Shown: piece after piece, positions 1 to 7,562 of the stretch
Numbering within the stretch: position 1 is the first letter of the stretch
Layout of the letters: every line of letters begins with the position of its first letter
Assembly: GCF_008974325.1 (NCBI RefSeq)
Contig: NZ_BKCG01000001.1
Span: 1-64,000 of the forward strand
DNA from: Patiriisocius marinus
GTDB lineage: Bacteria; Bacteroidota; Bacteroidia; Flavobacteriales; Flavobacteriaceae
Length of the DNA stretch: 64,000 nt
Direction of reading: 5' to 3'
Notes under the pieces: model-generated
Told to the model about the DNA's origin: nothing
The model's database searches: none
Seen by the model: only the letters and a program-made list of their open reading frames with translations
Position numbers and translations under genes: made by a program

Positions 1-104
1 TGCCCAATTTTCCAATCCAATCCTTTCGTCATTTTTCGCTCGACTTCATCAAAAAAATCAGCAAGATTTGAAAAGTTATTTCCCTGTATTTTGATGGTTA
101 ACAT
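1..104 (-). CDS. Barstar-like ribonuclease inhibitor, N-terminal fragment (runs off window)
   Basis: The ATG is at 104 and the frame stays open to the window edge, giving 34 residues that begin MLTIKIQGNNFSNLADFFDE and continue into a GLDWKIG segment. This N-terminus matches what I remember of the barstar family in flavobacteria (an acidic helix followed by GLDWKIGRN). Barstar-type proteins bind and neutralise barnase-like secreted ribonucleases. The gene is the first of its cassette, starting 17 bp from the core of the repeat at 121-250. Only a third of the protein is visible, so the family call is moderate, and no toxin partner is visible. Confidence 0.55.
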   Translation of the reverse strand, partial: MLTIKIQGNNFSNLADFFDEVERKMTKGLDWKIG

Positions 105-120
105 TTTTTTCAGCATTAAA

Positions 121-254
121 GACAACGTTGTTGTATAAGAATAGTAGCGGATTAATATGCACTACTTTTCGGTTAAGTACAGACTTTTTTTAGATTCACT
201 TACTTTGGATTTAGCACTAAAACCGCTATTATTTTTATACGGTGTTACCTGCAG
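121..254 (-). repeat. attC-like site 1 (downstream of the EcoRI-type cassette)
   Basis: The left core is GACAAC (121-126) and the right core GTTACCTGCAG (244-254). The outer stem is GTATAA (133-138) with TTATAC (235-240). The inner stem is AGTAGCGG (143-150) with CCGCTATT (223-230). It belongs to the same subtype as sites 2 and 6. The end of the methyltransferase reading frame lies inside this site. Confidence 0.75.
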
Positions 255-1256
255 GCTTTGTTCTTTTTCAGTTAATTTCGATTGTATTCTTTTATTTCTA
301 ATTAGAATTCTAAAATATGGACATTTTCCATTTATGGATAAATCTTTTTCGTCATTTCCTTTTCTGAATTTGACAATTTCAAATTGCTCAGGATTGAATT
401 TATGTAAAAATGTTATTGGAACTCCCATAAAACCTTTATAATCTAATGGAATGTTTTTAGTCTTATTGACATTTATTCCATTGTAATTGTCGTATTTAGG
501 GTATTCTATTTCATTTCCATAATATCTTTTGGTAAGTTCAATATCTTCGTGTCGTTTAGAAGTGTCTAAATTTGTTAGCCAAAGACAATTATTTGGTGAA
601 ACTATTCTATTTCCAAATTCGTCAATTCTAGCTTCAGTTCCGTAAAGTTCATAATGTTCGGGTACAATAAAACCAGAGACACCTCTACCTAGATTTATTC
701 CCAACCAAGTTTTATTTTCTTTGATTAGTTTAAAAATCTCTTTGTATGTAATAGCATTAATGTTACCAATTATTAAAAACTTTTTATCATAGTCTATGAG
801 TTGAGCAACATATTCTCTGAAAAGTGAGAATGGTGGATTTGTAACAACAATATCCGCTTGTTTTAATAGTTCAACACTTTCTGCACTGCGAAAATCTCCA
901 TCACCTTTAAAATGAACAATGTCAGTTGAACTTGGTTTAATATTTTCATTTTCTGCACCTGTGTATTCATAATAAAAACCATTTTCAGTTTTTTCGGTAT
1001 TAAACAAGTCTATTTTTTGTTCTCTGTAACAAGAAGCGATTAACTTCTTTAACCCTAATTCCTTAAAGTTTAGAGCAAAATAATTAAAGAAGTTGCTAAT
1101 TGTTGGGTCATCACAATTACAATAAACTACTTTGTTTTCAAAATGCTTTTTAAAGTGTTGCAATTCACTTTCTATATCGGAAAGTTGAGTGTAGAACTCA
1201 TCACTTTTTGACTTTTTAGCTTTTTGTAGTAATTTATTTGTTGCGTTTCTTGCCAT
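162..1256 (-). CDS. ecoRIM: EcoRI-type adenine-N6 DNA methyltransferase
   Basis: This is the modification enzyme that would protect GAATTC by methylating adenine. The 364-residue protein can be read almost colinearly with M.EcoRI from residue 1: MARNATNKLL, CNCDDP (46-51), GDGDFRS (118-124), catalytic NPPF (140-143), GRGVSGFIVPEHYELYGTEA (190-209) and NGKCPYFRILI (309-319). M.EcoRI is about 326 residues. The extra C-terminal residues (about 325-364) are not family sequence, and residues from about 336 on are encoded by the attC-like repeat. It starts 12 bp after the endonuclease gene, in the same R-then-M order as in EcoRI. The recalled similarity is strong; only the position of the true end is unclear. 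Confidence 0.93.
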   Translation of the reverse strand: MARNATNKLLQKAKKSKSDEFYTQLSDIESELQHFKKHFENKVVYCNCDDPTISNFFNYFALNFKELGLKKLIASCYREQKIDLFNTEKTENGFYYEYTGAENENIKPSSTDIVHFKGDGDFRSAESVELLKQADIVVTNPPFSLFREYVAQLIDYDKKFLIIGNINAITYKEIFKLIKENKTWLGINLGRGVSGFIVPEHYELYGTEARIDEFGNRIVSPNNCLWLTNLDTSKRHEDIELTKRYYGNEIEYPKYDNYNGINVNKTKNIPLDYKGFMGVPITFLHKFNPEQFEIVKFRKGNDEKDLSINGKCPYFRILIRNKRIQSKLTEKEQSLQVTPYKNNSGFSAKSKVSESKKSLYLTEK

Positions 1257-1268
1257 TTTAACTTCTAT

Positions 1269-2102
1269 TTATTTTTTGGTTATTTGATTAAATATATCGC
1301 TACCCAAAACTTTAAGAGATGTTTTAGAAACTTCAATCATAATATCAAACATCTTTTTCGCATCCCATTTTCCTCCATTTCCTTGAGAATAAATAGATGT
1401 TGCTTGAAGCATAATTGTTTTATCTTTATGTTTAACAAATTTATTTTTACATAAATTGGTATTAATAGGCATTCCATAGTTTGCAGATGTCAATCTGTCT
1501 AATCTATTTATCATTCCTGAATTGTATTCAAGTTTTACAATCCTTCCATCTGGTCTTTTAATAGAAATTGTTTCTGTTAAGAAATTTGAGCCTTCTAAAA
1601 ATAAAACATAAGGAAAATGAGATTCGGATAACATAAAATTAGCGATTTCAGATATGTTTTTATGAGACCTTTCTATTGCATTACCAGCAGCCATTAAGTC
1701 TTGATTATTGGCAGTTCCTACTAATTTTCCTTTCAGAATGTTTTCAATATCTTTTCCTTGGTGTTTAGCTTCTGAAACTAGCACTATCCTCCAATTGTCA
1801 TTATCGTCTTTTACTTCAATGATACCACCATCTGGTTTTATGCTTGAATTTGAAACAAAGAGAGTTTGTCCTAAATCTTTATCAACTTTTTGTAGAGCTT
1901 CGTTTATTTCTTCTTTTTTTATAGTTTTTCTGTAACGAAAAGATAATTGAGGATATTCTTTTTCAAGTTGTTCAATAATAAGGTTTGATATTTTACCAAC
2001 TGTTAAGTCGTGTAATTTTGCTTCATCTCCAAATATACCAACGACACCTTGCGACTGTTTATGTTGATTTGTTAATCTTTTTGATTGGTTCTTTTTTGCC
2101 AT
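1269..2102 (-). CDS. ecoRIR: EcoRI-type type II restriction endonuclease
   Basis: The protein has 277 residues, the same length as R.EcoRI, and aligns with it without visible gaps. The catalytic PD-(D/E)xK residues fall at the same numbers: D91 in SSIKPDGG, and E111 and K113 in SEAKHQGKD. The recognition segment MAAGNAIERSHKN has M137, N141 and R145 at the EcoRI positions. It should cleave GAATTC as a homodimer. It is transcribed with the methyltransferase gene inside one attC-bounded cassette (244-2178). The first codon, 2102, is only about 75 bp from the core, so the cassette may carry a short promoter of its own. GAATTC sites occur in the window (for example at 305 and 21,091). Confidence 0.93.
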   Translation of the reverse strand: MAKKNQSKRLTNQHKQSQGVVGIFGDEAKLHDLTVGKISNLIIEQLEKEYPQLSFRYRKTIKKEEINEALQKVDKDLGQTLFVSNSSIKPDGGIIEVKDDNDNWRIVLVSEAKHQGKDIENILKGKLVGTANNQDLMAAGNAIERSHKNISEIANFMLSESHFPYVLFLEGSNFLTETISIKRPDGRIVKLEYNSGMINRLDRLTSANYGMPINTNLCKNKFVKHKDKTIMLQATSIYSQGNGGKWDAKKMFDIMIEVSKTSLKVLGSDIFNQITKK

Positions 2103-2166
2103 ATTTTATTTATCACTATTCAATTTCACAAAGTTACAATTTTTTCAATTAGTTCGGTTTTTTCAG

Positions 2167-2305
2167 CTTGCAGGTAACGTTTAGTATAAGAGCAGTAGCG
2201 GATTTATTTTAACTACCTTTTGGGAAGCATTATACTTATTTACACAAAAAAAACGGTTTGAGTATGCACTCAAACCGCTATTGCTTTTATACCTTGTTGG
2301 CATTA
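2167..2305 (-). repeat. attC-like site 2
   Basis: The left core region is CTTGCAGGTAAC (2167-2178). It is complementary to the core of the preceding EcoRI-type cassette end at 244. The right core is GTTGGCATTA (2296-2305). The inner stem is AGTAGCGGAT (about 2194-2203) with AAACCGCTATT (about 2273-2282). A central TTGAGTATGCACTCAA hairpin-like segment precedes the distal arm. Confidence 0.75.
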
Positions 2306-2306
2306 G

Positions 2307-3758
2307 TTATTCTTTTATTATCTTTCTTGTTGTACTTCCTGAATCTGTTTGGATGTACAATAAATAAACACCTGATGACAGAAAAGATGTATTAACATTA
2401 GATTCATTTGACTTAGAATTGTCAATATACAATTCGGAACCCTTAAGATCTAATATTTTAATAGTTTCAATCAGATGTGCCCCCTCAACTTTAATATTAA
2501 CTATGTCCTGAAATGGATTCGGGTATGTATTGACAATATTATCTAGTAAAGAAGTTTCATCAATACTCAAGGAAGTGAAATCTACGATAGCTAATTCATC
2601 AAAATATGGTTTAGAACCATCAGTTCCGTTGAATGAATGACGTTGGGTTACATTACCATTCGCAGGATTGTACTCTATTAAACTACCTAAATTTGCACTT
2701 GGCTCCCCTGTAGCAGTAAAGTAAAGTCTTCCATTAGGTGACAATGTCATAGTTCCTTTAGGTCTAACTCCTTCAAGGTCCAATGTATGAATAAACGATA
2801 CAACACCTGTACTAACGTTATAGGTGAAAATTGTACCAGAATTTACATTATTAATATTTTCTTCAGATGTATTTCCATAAACTAAACCATTCACCTCAAT
2901 TAATCCACTATATGGGTAATAACCTTCATCTGCTATACCAGCGAAGAAAGGTTTGAAGCCTTGGTAGTTGGACCCATCCAGTTGAATTCTAAAAAGCACA
3001 CCAACATCACTAACCGTTCCTCCTTGTTGTGATGTTCCATAAAGCAAGCCATCACTACTTTGAAACAACTGATTCTGACAATTTCTAAATCCATGATTTG
3101 CACCTGAGCCAGGTGAATTAAACATCACCTCAAGTTGATTAGTAGATGTATTCCAACGGGTGATAGTTCCAAAACCATTTGTTCCACCATTGGCTGTAGC
3201 AAAATAAAAATGGTTGTCGCTAGCCTGCATTAATTTTGATTTTGCTTCACCATGAATAGTTTGATCTAAGGTATCTAAAACAGAAATGGTTTGCGTAACT
3301 GGGTCATAAGTTGATAATACACTATTAAATACACCGACTTCCTGTTGTGCACAAATAAAGTAGAGCTTTCCATCATTAGCAAGAAGTGGACTGTGATTAA
3401 TATCATTACCAATAGTAGATTGATCATCAAGTGATTCAATTACAGTTAAGTTATTTGTTAGAGGGTCAAAGCTAAAAAAAGAACCAAAGCCAATAGTAGC
3501 TCCCGGATTGTCAACAGGCCCTTCTTCTGTAGTAAAGCCATAAAGTTTACCATTCGCCAGTGTTAAACCTCCTAATGGTTTACCACCCGTACTCGTTGTA
3601 AAATCAAAAACTTTTTGAAAGTTTTGGCCGTTTTGATCAACTCTGTAAATGATTCCACGCCCATTCGCTCCTCCTTCATAAGTTGTTCCATACATGTAAG
3701 TTTGCGCTTGTAATTGAAGCGTAATAACACTGAGAACTAAAAGTAAAATTTTTCTCAT
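2307..3758 (-). CDS. Secreted GloVer-repeat protein with T9SS sorting tail
   Basis: The 483-residue protein starts with a signal peptide (residues 1-18, ending LQLQAQ). It has repeated units built around an xYGTTxxGG pattern (residues about 22-34, 235-250, 293-305) followed by a GxIxRxxxxG strand. This is the arrangement of choice-of-anchor tandem-repeat GloVer proteins, likely a beta-propeller-like fold. The last about 80 residues (NTYPNPFQD ... GVYLLYIQT ... KIIKE) are a type A T9SS sorting domain, so the protein is exported by the PorU/PorV system also encoded in this window. It is the only gene of its cassette (2296-3815), and its stop follows the core by 1 bp. Function of the repeat region is unknown. 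Confidence 0.82.
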   Translation of the reverse strand: MRKILLLVLSVITLQLQAQTYMYGTTYEGGANGRGIIYRVDQNGQNFQKVFDFTTSTGGKPLGGLTLANGKLYGFTTEEGPVDNPGATIGFGSFFSFDPLTNNLTVIESLDDQSTIGNDINHSPLLANDGKLYFICAQQEVGVFNSVLSTYDPVTQTISVLDTLDQTIHGEAKSKLMQASDNHFYFATANGGTNGFGTITRWNTSTNQLEVMFNSPGSGANHGFRNCQNQLFQSSDGLLYGTSQQGGTVSDVGVLFRIQLDGSNYQGFKPFFAGIADEGYYPYSGLIEVNGLVYGNTSEENINNVNSGTIFTYNVSTGVVSFIHTLDLEGVRPKGTMTLSPNGRLYFTATGEPSANLGSLIEYNPANGNVTQRHSFNGTDGSKPYFDELAIVDFTSLSIDETSLLDNIVNTYPNPFQDIVNIKVEGAHLIETIKILDLKGSELYIDNSKSNESNVNTSFLSSGVYLLYIQTDSGSTTRKIIKE

Positions 3759-3805
3759 AACTATTTTTTAATAAGATTAAGATTTAAAAATACGATTTTT
3801 TTTAT

Positions 3806-3942
3806 TAATGCCAACGGTCTAGGCTATGAGTAGTTGCGTGGGTTAGCACTTAACTTCGCAAGTACACACCAAACTGAAAATCCTCGCGGATTTTCAGAAA
3901 TAGGCGAAAACAAGCAATTACTTATAGCCATTGTTGTATGGC
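3806..3942 (-). repeat. attC-like site 3
   Basis: The left core TAATGCCAAC (3806-3815) is a perfect reverse complement of the core at 2296-2305. The right core is GTTGTATGGC (3933-3942). At the tip is a perfect 10-bp hairpin with a 4-nt loop, CTGAAAATCC-TCGC-GGATTTTCAG (3874-3897). It relates to sites 4, 5 and 7 through the GTTGCGTG...TAGCAC strand. Confidence 0.75.
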
Positions 3943-3947
3943 GTTTT

Positions 3948-4664
3948 TTATTCAGTTAATATTGTTTTATATTGCTCAAGTTTCACTTCAAAGTAAGCTG
4001 TTTTCATATACTTTTCGGCAAAATAACAGCTTTCAGGAAGTCTAAATCTTAAAACATCATTCCCGTCAGTCGTCTGGGAATTAATTACTAAACAAGATTC
4101 GGAATAACTTGGTTTTTCAATTGTTTTTGTGATTTTAGCCAAAAGGTTTTCTTCATTATATAAATGTTCTCCACCCAAAATTTTATATCTGTCAGATATA
4201 TAGCCATTCATTTTGCTTGTCAACTTTATATTTTCTCCTGATTTTAGGTCAATTTTAGTTTTTAAGTCTTCGTATTCGGTTGAAGAAATTATAAAAAAAT
4301 ATGTTCTTTTATCGGCTTCCCAATCTTCTTGAATATTCGGATATTTATATTCTCCGCCTAATCTTTCGTAAAGAAAAACATAATACTTTTTGTCATTTTG
4401 ATTAATTGTACGGAATTGTATCCATTTAAAGTTTTGTGAAACGTGACTTACCCAATAGGAAGGACATTCTCTATCGTCTATCACATTTTTGTTTTCAACC
4501 CATTTTCCTGTTTTTTCATTCTGTTCCCAACCTGATGCTTTTGTCAGTTTTTGAGATTCTGAACTAAATTCAACCGTTACTTTATTTTCTCTACTTTGAG
4601 AGTTAACATTTAAAACTGTGGCTGTTATCATTACAGCTGTTAGAAGTACATTTTTTATTTTCAT
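3948..4664 (-). CDS. Cassette-borne secreted protein of unknown function
   Basis: I do not recognise this 238-residue protein. It has a clear signal peptide (residues 1-22, ending NVNSQ), then a short segment SGWEQNEKTGKWVENKNVID (44-63), and a C-terminal half rich in aromatic residues and alternating strands. Four cysteines are spread through the mature part, which would suit disulfides or metal binding, but no known motif is visible. There is no lipobox and no T9SS tail. It occupies a one-gene cassette (3933-4701) and stops 6 bp from the core. Confidence 0.7.
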   Translation of the reverse strand: MKIKNVLLTAVMITATVLNVNSQSRENKVTVEFSSESQKLTKASGWEQNEKTGKWVENKNVIDDRECPSYWVSHVSQNFKWIQFRTINQNDKKYYVFLYERLGGEYKYPNIQEDWEADKRTYFFIISSTEYEDLKTKIDLKSGENIKLTSKMNGYISDRYKILGGEHLYNEENLLAKITKTIEKPSYSESCLVINSQTTDGNDVLRFRLPESCYFAEKYMKTAYFEVKLEQYKTILTE

Positions 4665-4691
4665 ATTCTTAATTTGGTTTTTTCGTCAAAT

Positions 4692-4831
4692 GACATACAA
4701 CGTTGTTGTATATGGTTTGTTGCGTGTTTTAAGCACCTAATTTAGTAAATAATTACCGACCAAGAAAGTCCGCGAGGACTTTCGCAAGTAAGCAAAAAGC
4801 CAGCAATAAATTATATACGGTGTTAGCTTTA
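4692..4831 (-). repeat. attC-like site 4
   Basis: The left core is GACATACAAC (4692-4701) and the right core GTTAGCTTTA (4822-4831). The tip hairpin is GAAAGTCC-GCGA-GGACTTTC (4764-4783). The outer arms are TTGTATA (4706-4712) with TATAC (about 4814-4818). It is the same subtype as sites 5 and 7. Confidence 0.78.
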
Positions 4832-4840
4832 GTTTTTTTT

Positions 4841-6037
4841 TCATATTTCAAAAGCGTAGGTTGTAAATTCAGCAACTTTTGTCTCTTTGTCCTGTATTAT
4901 TTTAGTGATATATTTTCTAAATAGTTCAATTTCTGGAATGTCAGATTCATAAATTTTAGTGACTTGATAAATAAACCTATTCTTATGGTTTATATATTCA
5001 ATTTTGAACTGTTTATATTTTCCACCTTTATCTTCTTTGTATTCATCACTTATTAATCTGTAAACTCGACAATAAATAAATGCAATTCTTTTGTTAGTTT
5101 CTATAATATCTGTGAAATGAAATTTAGTTGGCTCAATTGGAAATTCAAACTCTCCAAATTTTTCAACTAATTTTTGTCTTTTGTAGGCAAGTCTGTTAGA
5201 TTCCTTTTCGTATTTGTCTGAATAACAATATCCGCATTTTTTAAAATTTAATGCTTCAAATATTCTCTCGTTAATCTCAATATCTGCATTGTAAATTGTC
5301 TTAAAAAATTCTTTTAAATAGTGAATAGTTGGTTCTATGAACAAATAATAGTACAGTTTTAAAATATTCTTTAATTCTCCATCTGAATACTCGGTTGTGT
5401 TATTCTCAATTTCTTCTTCTTTAAAAGCTAAAAATGTTGCTGTCTGAAATCGTTTAATAACTTCTTGTCTCTTTTCATTGCGTTTAAAAAATTGAGCAGC
5501 ATTATGAAGTAAACTGTCAATTCTGGCTTGAATTTCCTCAAGTGTTAGGTTCTCTTTGTAAACATTTCCACTATTTTTATAATCAACTTTTTGAATTCCC
5601 TCTATAATTCCAAATTTTGCTTGAAGTCTCATTTGATAAACGTCAGGTCTGTCAGTAAATGAAGATTCGTTTTCCTTAAACCAATTTCTATATTTTTCGA
5701 TTTCTTCTTCGCCTTTTTCTTTAATTTGTGTTGGGATTCTGTAATTCACGAAATTTGATGAAAGTCTATCGCAATTTTCGTATTTATGATAAGATGGTTT
5801 TGAGCCTTCGTAGACAAAAACTTTTTTATCTACAACCTCAATAGCTTTATAGATACTATCAATATTATCTATTGGATTCTCACAAAACTTTTTAAAGTAA
5901 AGAAGATTTGTTTTATCAAGTCTATTCAAGAAGTAAATTGACTTTCTATATGGTTCCCAATTTCGTATGTCATCTGGAATTTCTCCGATAAGTTTTTTGA
6001 AAACTAAACTCGTATTGTATTCAGTTACAAATGGCAT
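4841..6037 (-). CDS. Cassette-borne protein of unknown function with Cys/His motifs
   Basis: I do not recognise the family of this 398-residue soluble, charged protein. Two segments look conserved-like. The first is a YHKYENCDRL segment (residues 83-92, H84/C89) followed by a FVNYRIP...EKYRNWF stretch (96-120). The second is a FKKCGYC pair (C268, C271), which could complete a zinc site. Charged helices lie between them. It has no signal peptide or membrane segment, so it acts in the cytoplasm. It is alone in its cassette (4822-6065) beside restriction and abortive-infection cassettes, so a defence role is possible but is only inferred from position. Confidence 0.75.
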   Translation of the reverse strand: MPFVTEYNTSLVFKKLIGEIPDDIRNWEPYRKSIYFLNRLDKTNLLYFKKFCENPIDNIDSIYKAIEVVDKKVFVYEGSKPSYHKYENCDRLSSNFVNYRIPTQIKEKGEEEIEKYRNWFKENESSFTDRPDVYQMRLQAKFGIIEGIQKVDYKNSGNVYKENLTLEEIQARIDSLLHNAAQFFKRNEKRQEVIKRFQTATFLAFKEEEIENNTTEYSDGELKNILKLYYYLFIEPTIHYLKEFFKTIYNADIEINERIFEALNFKKCGYCYSDKYEKESNRLAYKRQKLVEKFGEFEFPIEPTKFHFTDIIETNKRIAFIYCRVYRLISDEYKEDKGGKYKQFKIEYINHKNRFIYQVTKIYESDIPEIELFRKYITKIIQDKETKVAEFTTYAFEI

Positions 6038-6054
6038 TTCGTGGTTTTTTTAAA

Positions 6055-6192
6055 TTAAAGCTAACGTTGTTGTATAAGATTAGTTGCGTGTTTTAAGCAC
6101 TAAAGTTAGCAAATAAATCACAGATAGAAAGTCCGCGAGGACTTTCGTAAGTAGGCTATAACCAGCAATTAATTTTATACGGTGTTGTAGCC
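6055..6192 (-). repeat. attC-like site 5
   Basis: The left core TTAAAGCTAAC (6055-6065) is complementary to the core at 4822. The right core is GTTGTAGCC (6184-6192). The tip hairpin is GAAAGTCC-GCGA-GGACTTTC (6127-6146). It is almost identical to site 7 over more than 100 bp, differing by a compensated base pair in the tip hairpin. Confidence 0.8.
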
Positions 6193-6194
6193 AG

Positions 6195-7097
6195 TTATTT
6201 TTTCAGTTCGTGTGTTTCTAATAGATAAATAGCCAAAGTAGAAGCTGCTCCAACTGCTAATTTTGCGTGTCTTGGTTGTAAACCTTTAAATTTTCCGTCT
6301 TTTCCGTGTCCGCTTCCATATTCATTTCGAACTTCTCCAATTCCTTGTACGACTGATGATAAACTACCTAAAATTTGTTTTATTGAACTTGCAGCTTTTG
6401 CTTCATTCGGAATATCATCTGGTGTTAGTTTCAATAATTTAGTCGTTTCTTTCATTAATTTCGGCAAGTCCCAATTTTTGTCATATTCCTCTTTTCTTTC
6501 GTCAAATATTGATTTGCAAGAAGTTTCAATTAATTCTTTTGCTAAACCAATTGAAATATGTGGGGAATTCTCAATTGAAGATTCCATTAAATTAATTTGT
6601 TGAGAAACGTAATCTGCGTTTAAAATCTTTTTTATTTCATTTCCTTTTTTCTCGATAGATTCTTTTCCGTTTATTTTAATTCTACCGACAAAAATTGGTT
6701 TATTTGATATTCTTGTCTTTTCAACAATTTCGAAATTATCATCGGTTAAATTGTCGTTAAAAATCTGAAGTAATTTGCTAACTTCTGACTTATCTGCTCT
6801 GACTAAAGGATGAATCATTTCGCACAGAAAATCCAGAAATTTTGAGTCGTCACAATTTAAAAGATTAAACCTGTCATCATTAAAAATCCAATCATCTTCC
6901 CAATCATAATTATTTACTCGATGTTGCCAAATATCTCCAGCTGCATTGGGAAAACGGTCGTCTTTAGAAACCATATTTTCCAAATCAAACATTCGTGATA
7001 AAAAATTTGATTCTTCAAGTCTTCCAGCATACCAAAATCCTTCGACTTGGATAAAGTCAAATATATTTTGTCTTGTTATTTGAGATATTTTATTCAA
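6195..7097 (-). CDS. AbiJ/Abi-C-type abortive infection protein
   Basis: This 300-residue cytoplasmic protein has two regions. The N-terminal part (about 55-110, containing DIWQHRVNN and DDWIFNDDRF) resembles the N-terminal domains of AbiJ-related proteins. The C-terminal part (about 175-300) is an Abi-C domain: ISIGLAKELIETSCKSIF, then the RNEYGSGHG motif (257-265) and a final hydrophobic helix. Abi-C proteins are phage-defence factors whose C-terminal RNxxGxGHG helix pair resembles HEPN-type ribonuclease folds. The stop codon overlaps the cassette's terminal core (6184-6197), so the gene nearly fills its cassette. The family call is confident; the target is unknown. Confidence 0.82.
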   Translation of the reverse strand: MNKISQITRQNIFDFIQVEGFWYAGRLEESNFLSRMFDLENMVSKDDRFPNAAGDIWQHRVNNYDWEDDWIFNDDRFNLLNCDDSKFLDFLCEMIHPLVRADKSEVSKLLQIFNDNLTDDNFEIVEKTRISNKPIFVGRIKINGKESIEKKGNEIKKILNADYVSQQINLMESSIENSPHISIGLAKELIETSCKSIFDERKEEYDKNWDLPKLMKETTKLLKLTPDDIPNEAKAASSIKQILGSLSSVVQGIGEVRNEYGSGHGKDGKFKGLQPRHAKLAVGAASTLAIYLLETHELKK

Positions 7098-7114
7098 TGA
7101 GTTTCGGTTTTTTT

Positions 7115-7255
7115 TAATTGGCTACAACGGTTAGTATATGAAAAGTAGGCGATTTCGAAGCGCGAAACTTTCAGTTAAGCACAAAGTTTGATACGAGCCA
7201 TAACCTTTGAATTTAGCGCTATTTCGCCTATTTTTTATATGCATTGTTGTGTGGC
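7115..7255 (-). repeat. attC-like site 6
   Basis: The left core TAATTGGCTACAAC (7115-7128) is complementary at 13 of 14 bases to 6184-6197. The right core is GTTGTGTGGC (7246-7255). The inner stem TAGGCGA (7146-7152) with TCGCCTA (7224-7230) replaces the GCGG/CCGC stem of sites 1 and 2 with compensating changes. Confidence 0.78.
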
Positions 7256-7258
7256 GTT

Positions 7259-7561
7259 TTACATTTTCACCCCTTTCACTAAAATAGTTGATTTGATTGA
7301 TTCTTCTTTTAAATGAATAAAACTCAACCGACTATCATCATTCATAAAAGCATTCAAATCTTCTTCAGAAGTAAACGATATGAAATGAATCTCATAGGGA
7401 TGTCCTGCAGTTGAAGAAACGTAAGAGTTTTTGTCAGGTCTTAATCTGTAAATCATTTTACCATTATATTTTTTCATTAATGGAATAGCAAATTTTTCAA
7501 ATTCTAAAAAGATTTTTTCTTTCCCTTGTTTGAGGAAAATTAGTTGAGTTATGTATATCAT
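7259..7561 (-). CDS. Small ferredoxin-like-fold protein (DUF1330-like)
   Basis: The start is placed at 7561 (MIYITQLIF), one base after the stop of the preceding gene, giving 100 residues. A longer frame from 7591 would overlap that gene. The pattern of an N-terminal strand (IYITQLIFLKQGKEKIFLEF), a central RLRPDKNSYVSSTAG strand/loop and a FISFTSEEDLNAFMNDD helix suggests a dimeric alpha/beta barrel of the DUF1330/monooxygenase-like type. No catalytic residues can be assigned. It is the last gene of the eight-gene cassette and ends 4 bp from the core. Confidence 0.7.
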   Translation of the reverse strand: MIYITQLIFLKQGKEKIFLEFEKFAIPLMKKYNGKMIYRLRPDKNSYVSSTAGHPYEIHFISFTSEEDLNAFMNDDSRLSFIHLKEESIKSTILVKGVKM

Positions 7562-7562
7562 T

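Noticed and set aside
157..441. Plus-strand 94-codon frame at the left edge
   Set aside because: It runs antisense through the methyltransferase gene end and the repeat; composition looks like a frame shadow.
7141..7255. Rho-independent terminator at the start of the eight-gene cassette end
   Set aside because: The stem is part of attC-like site 6 and lacks a T run after it.
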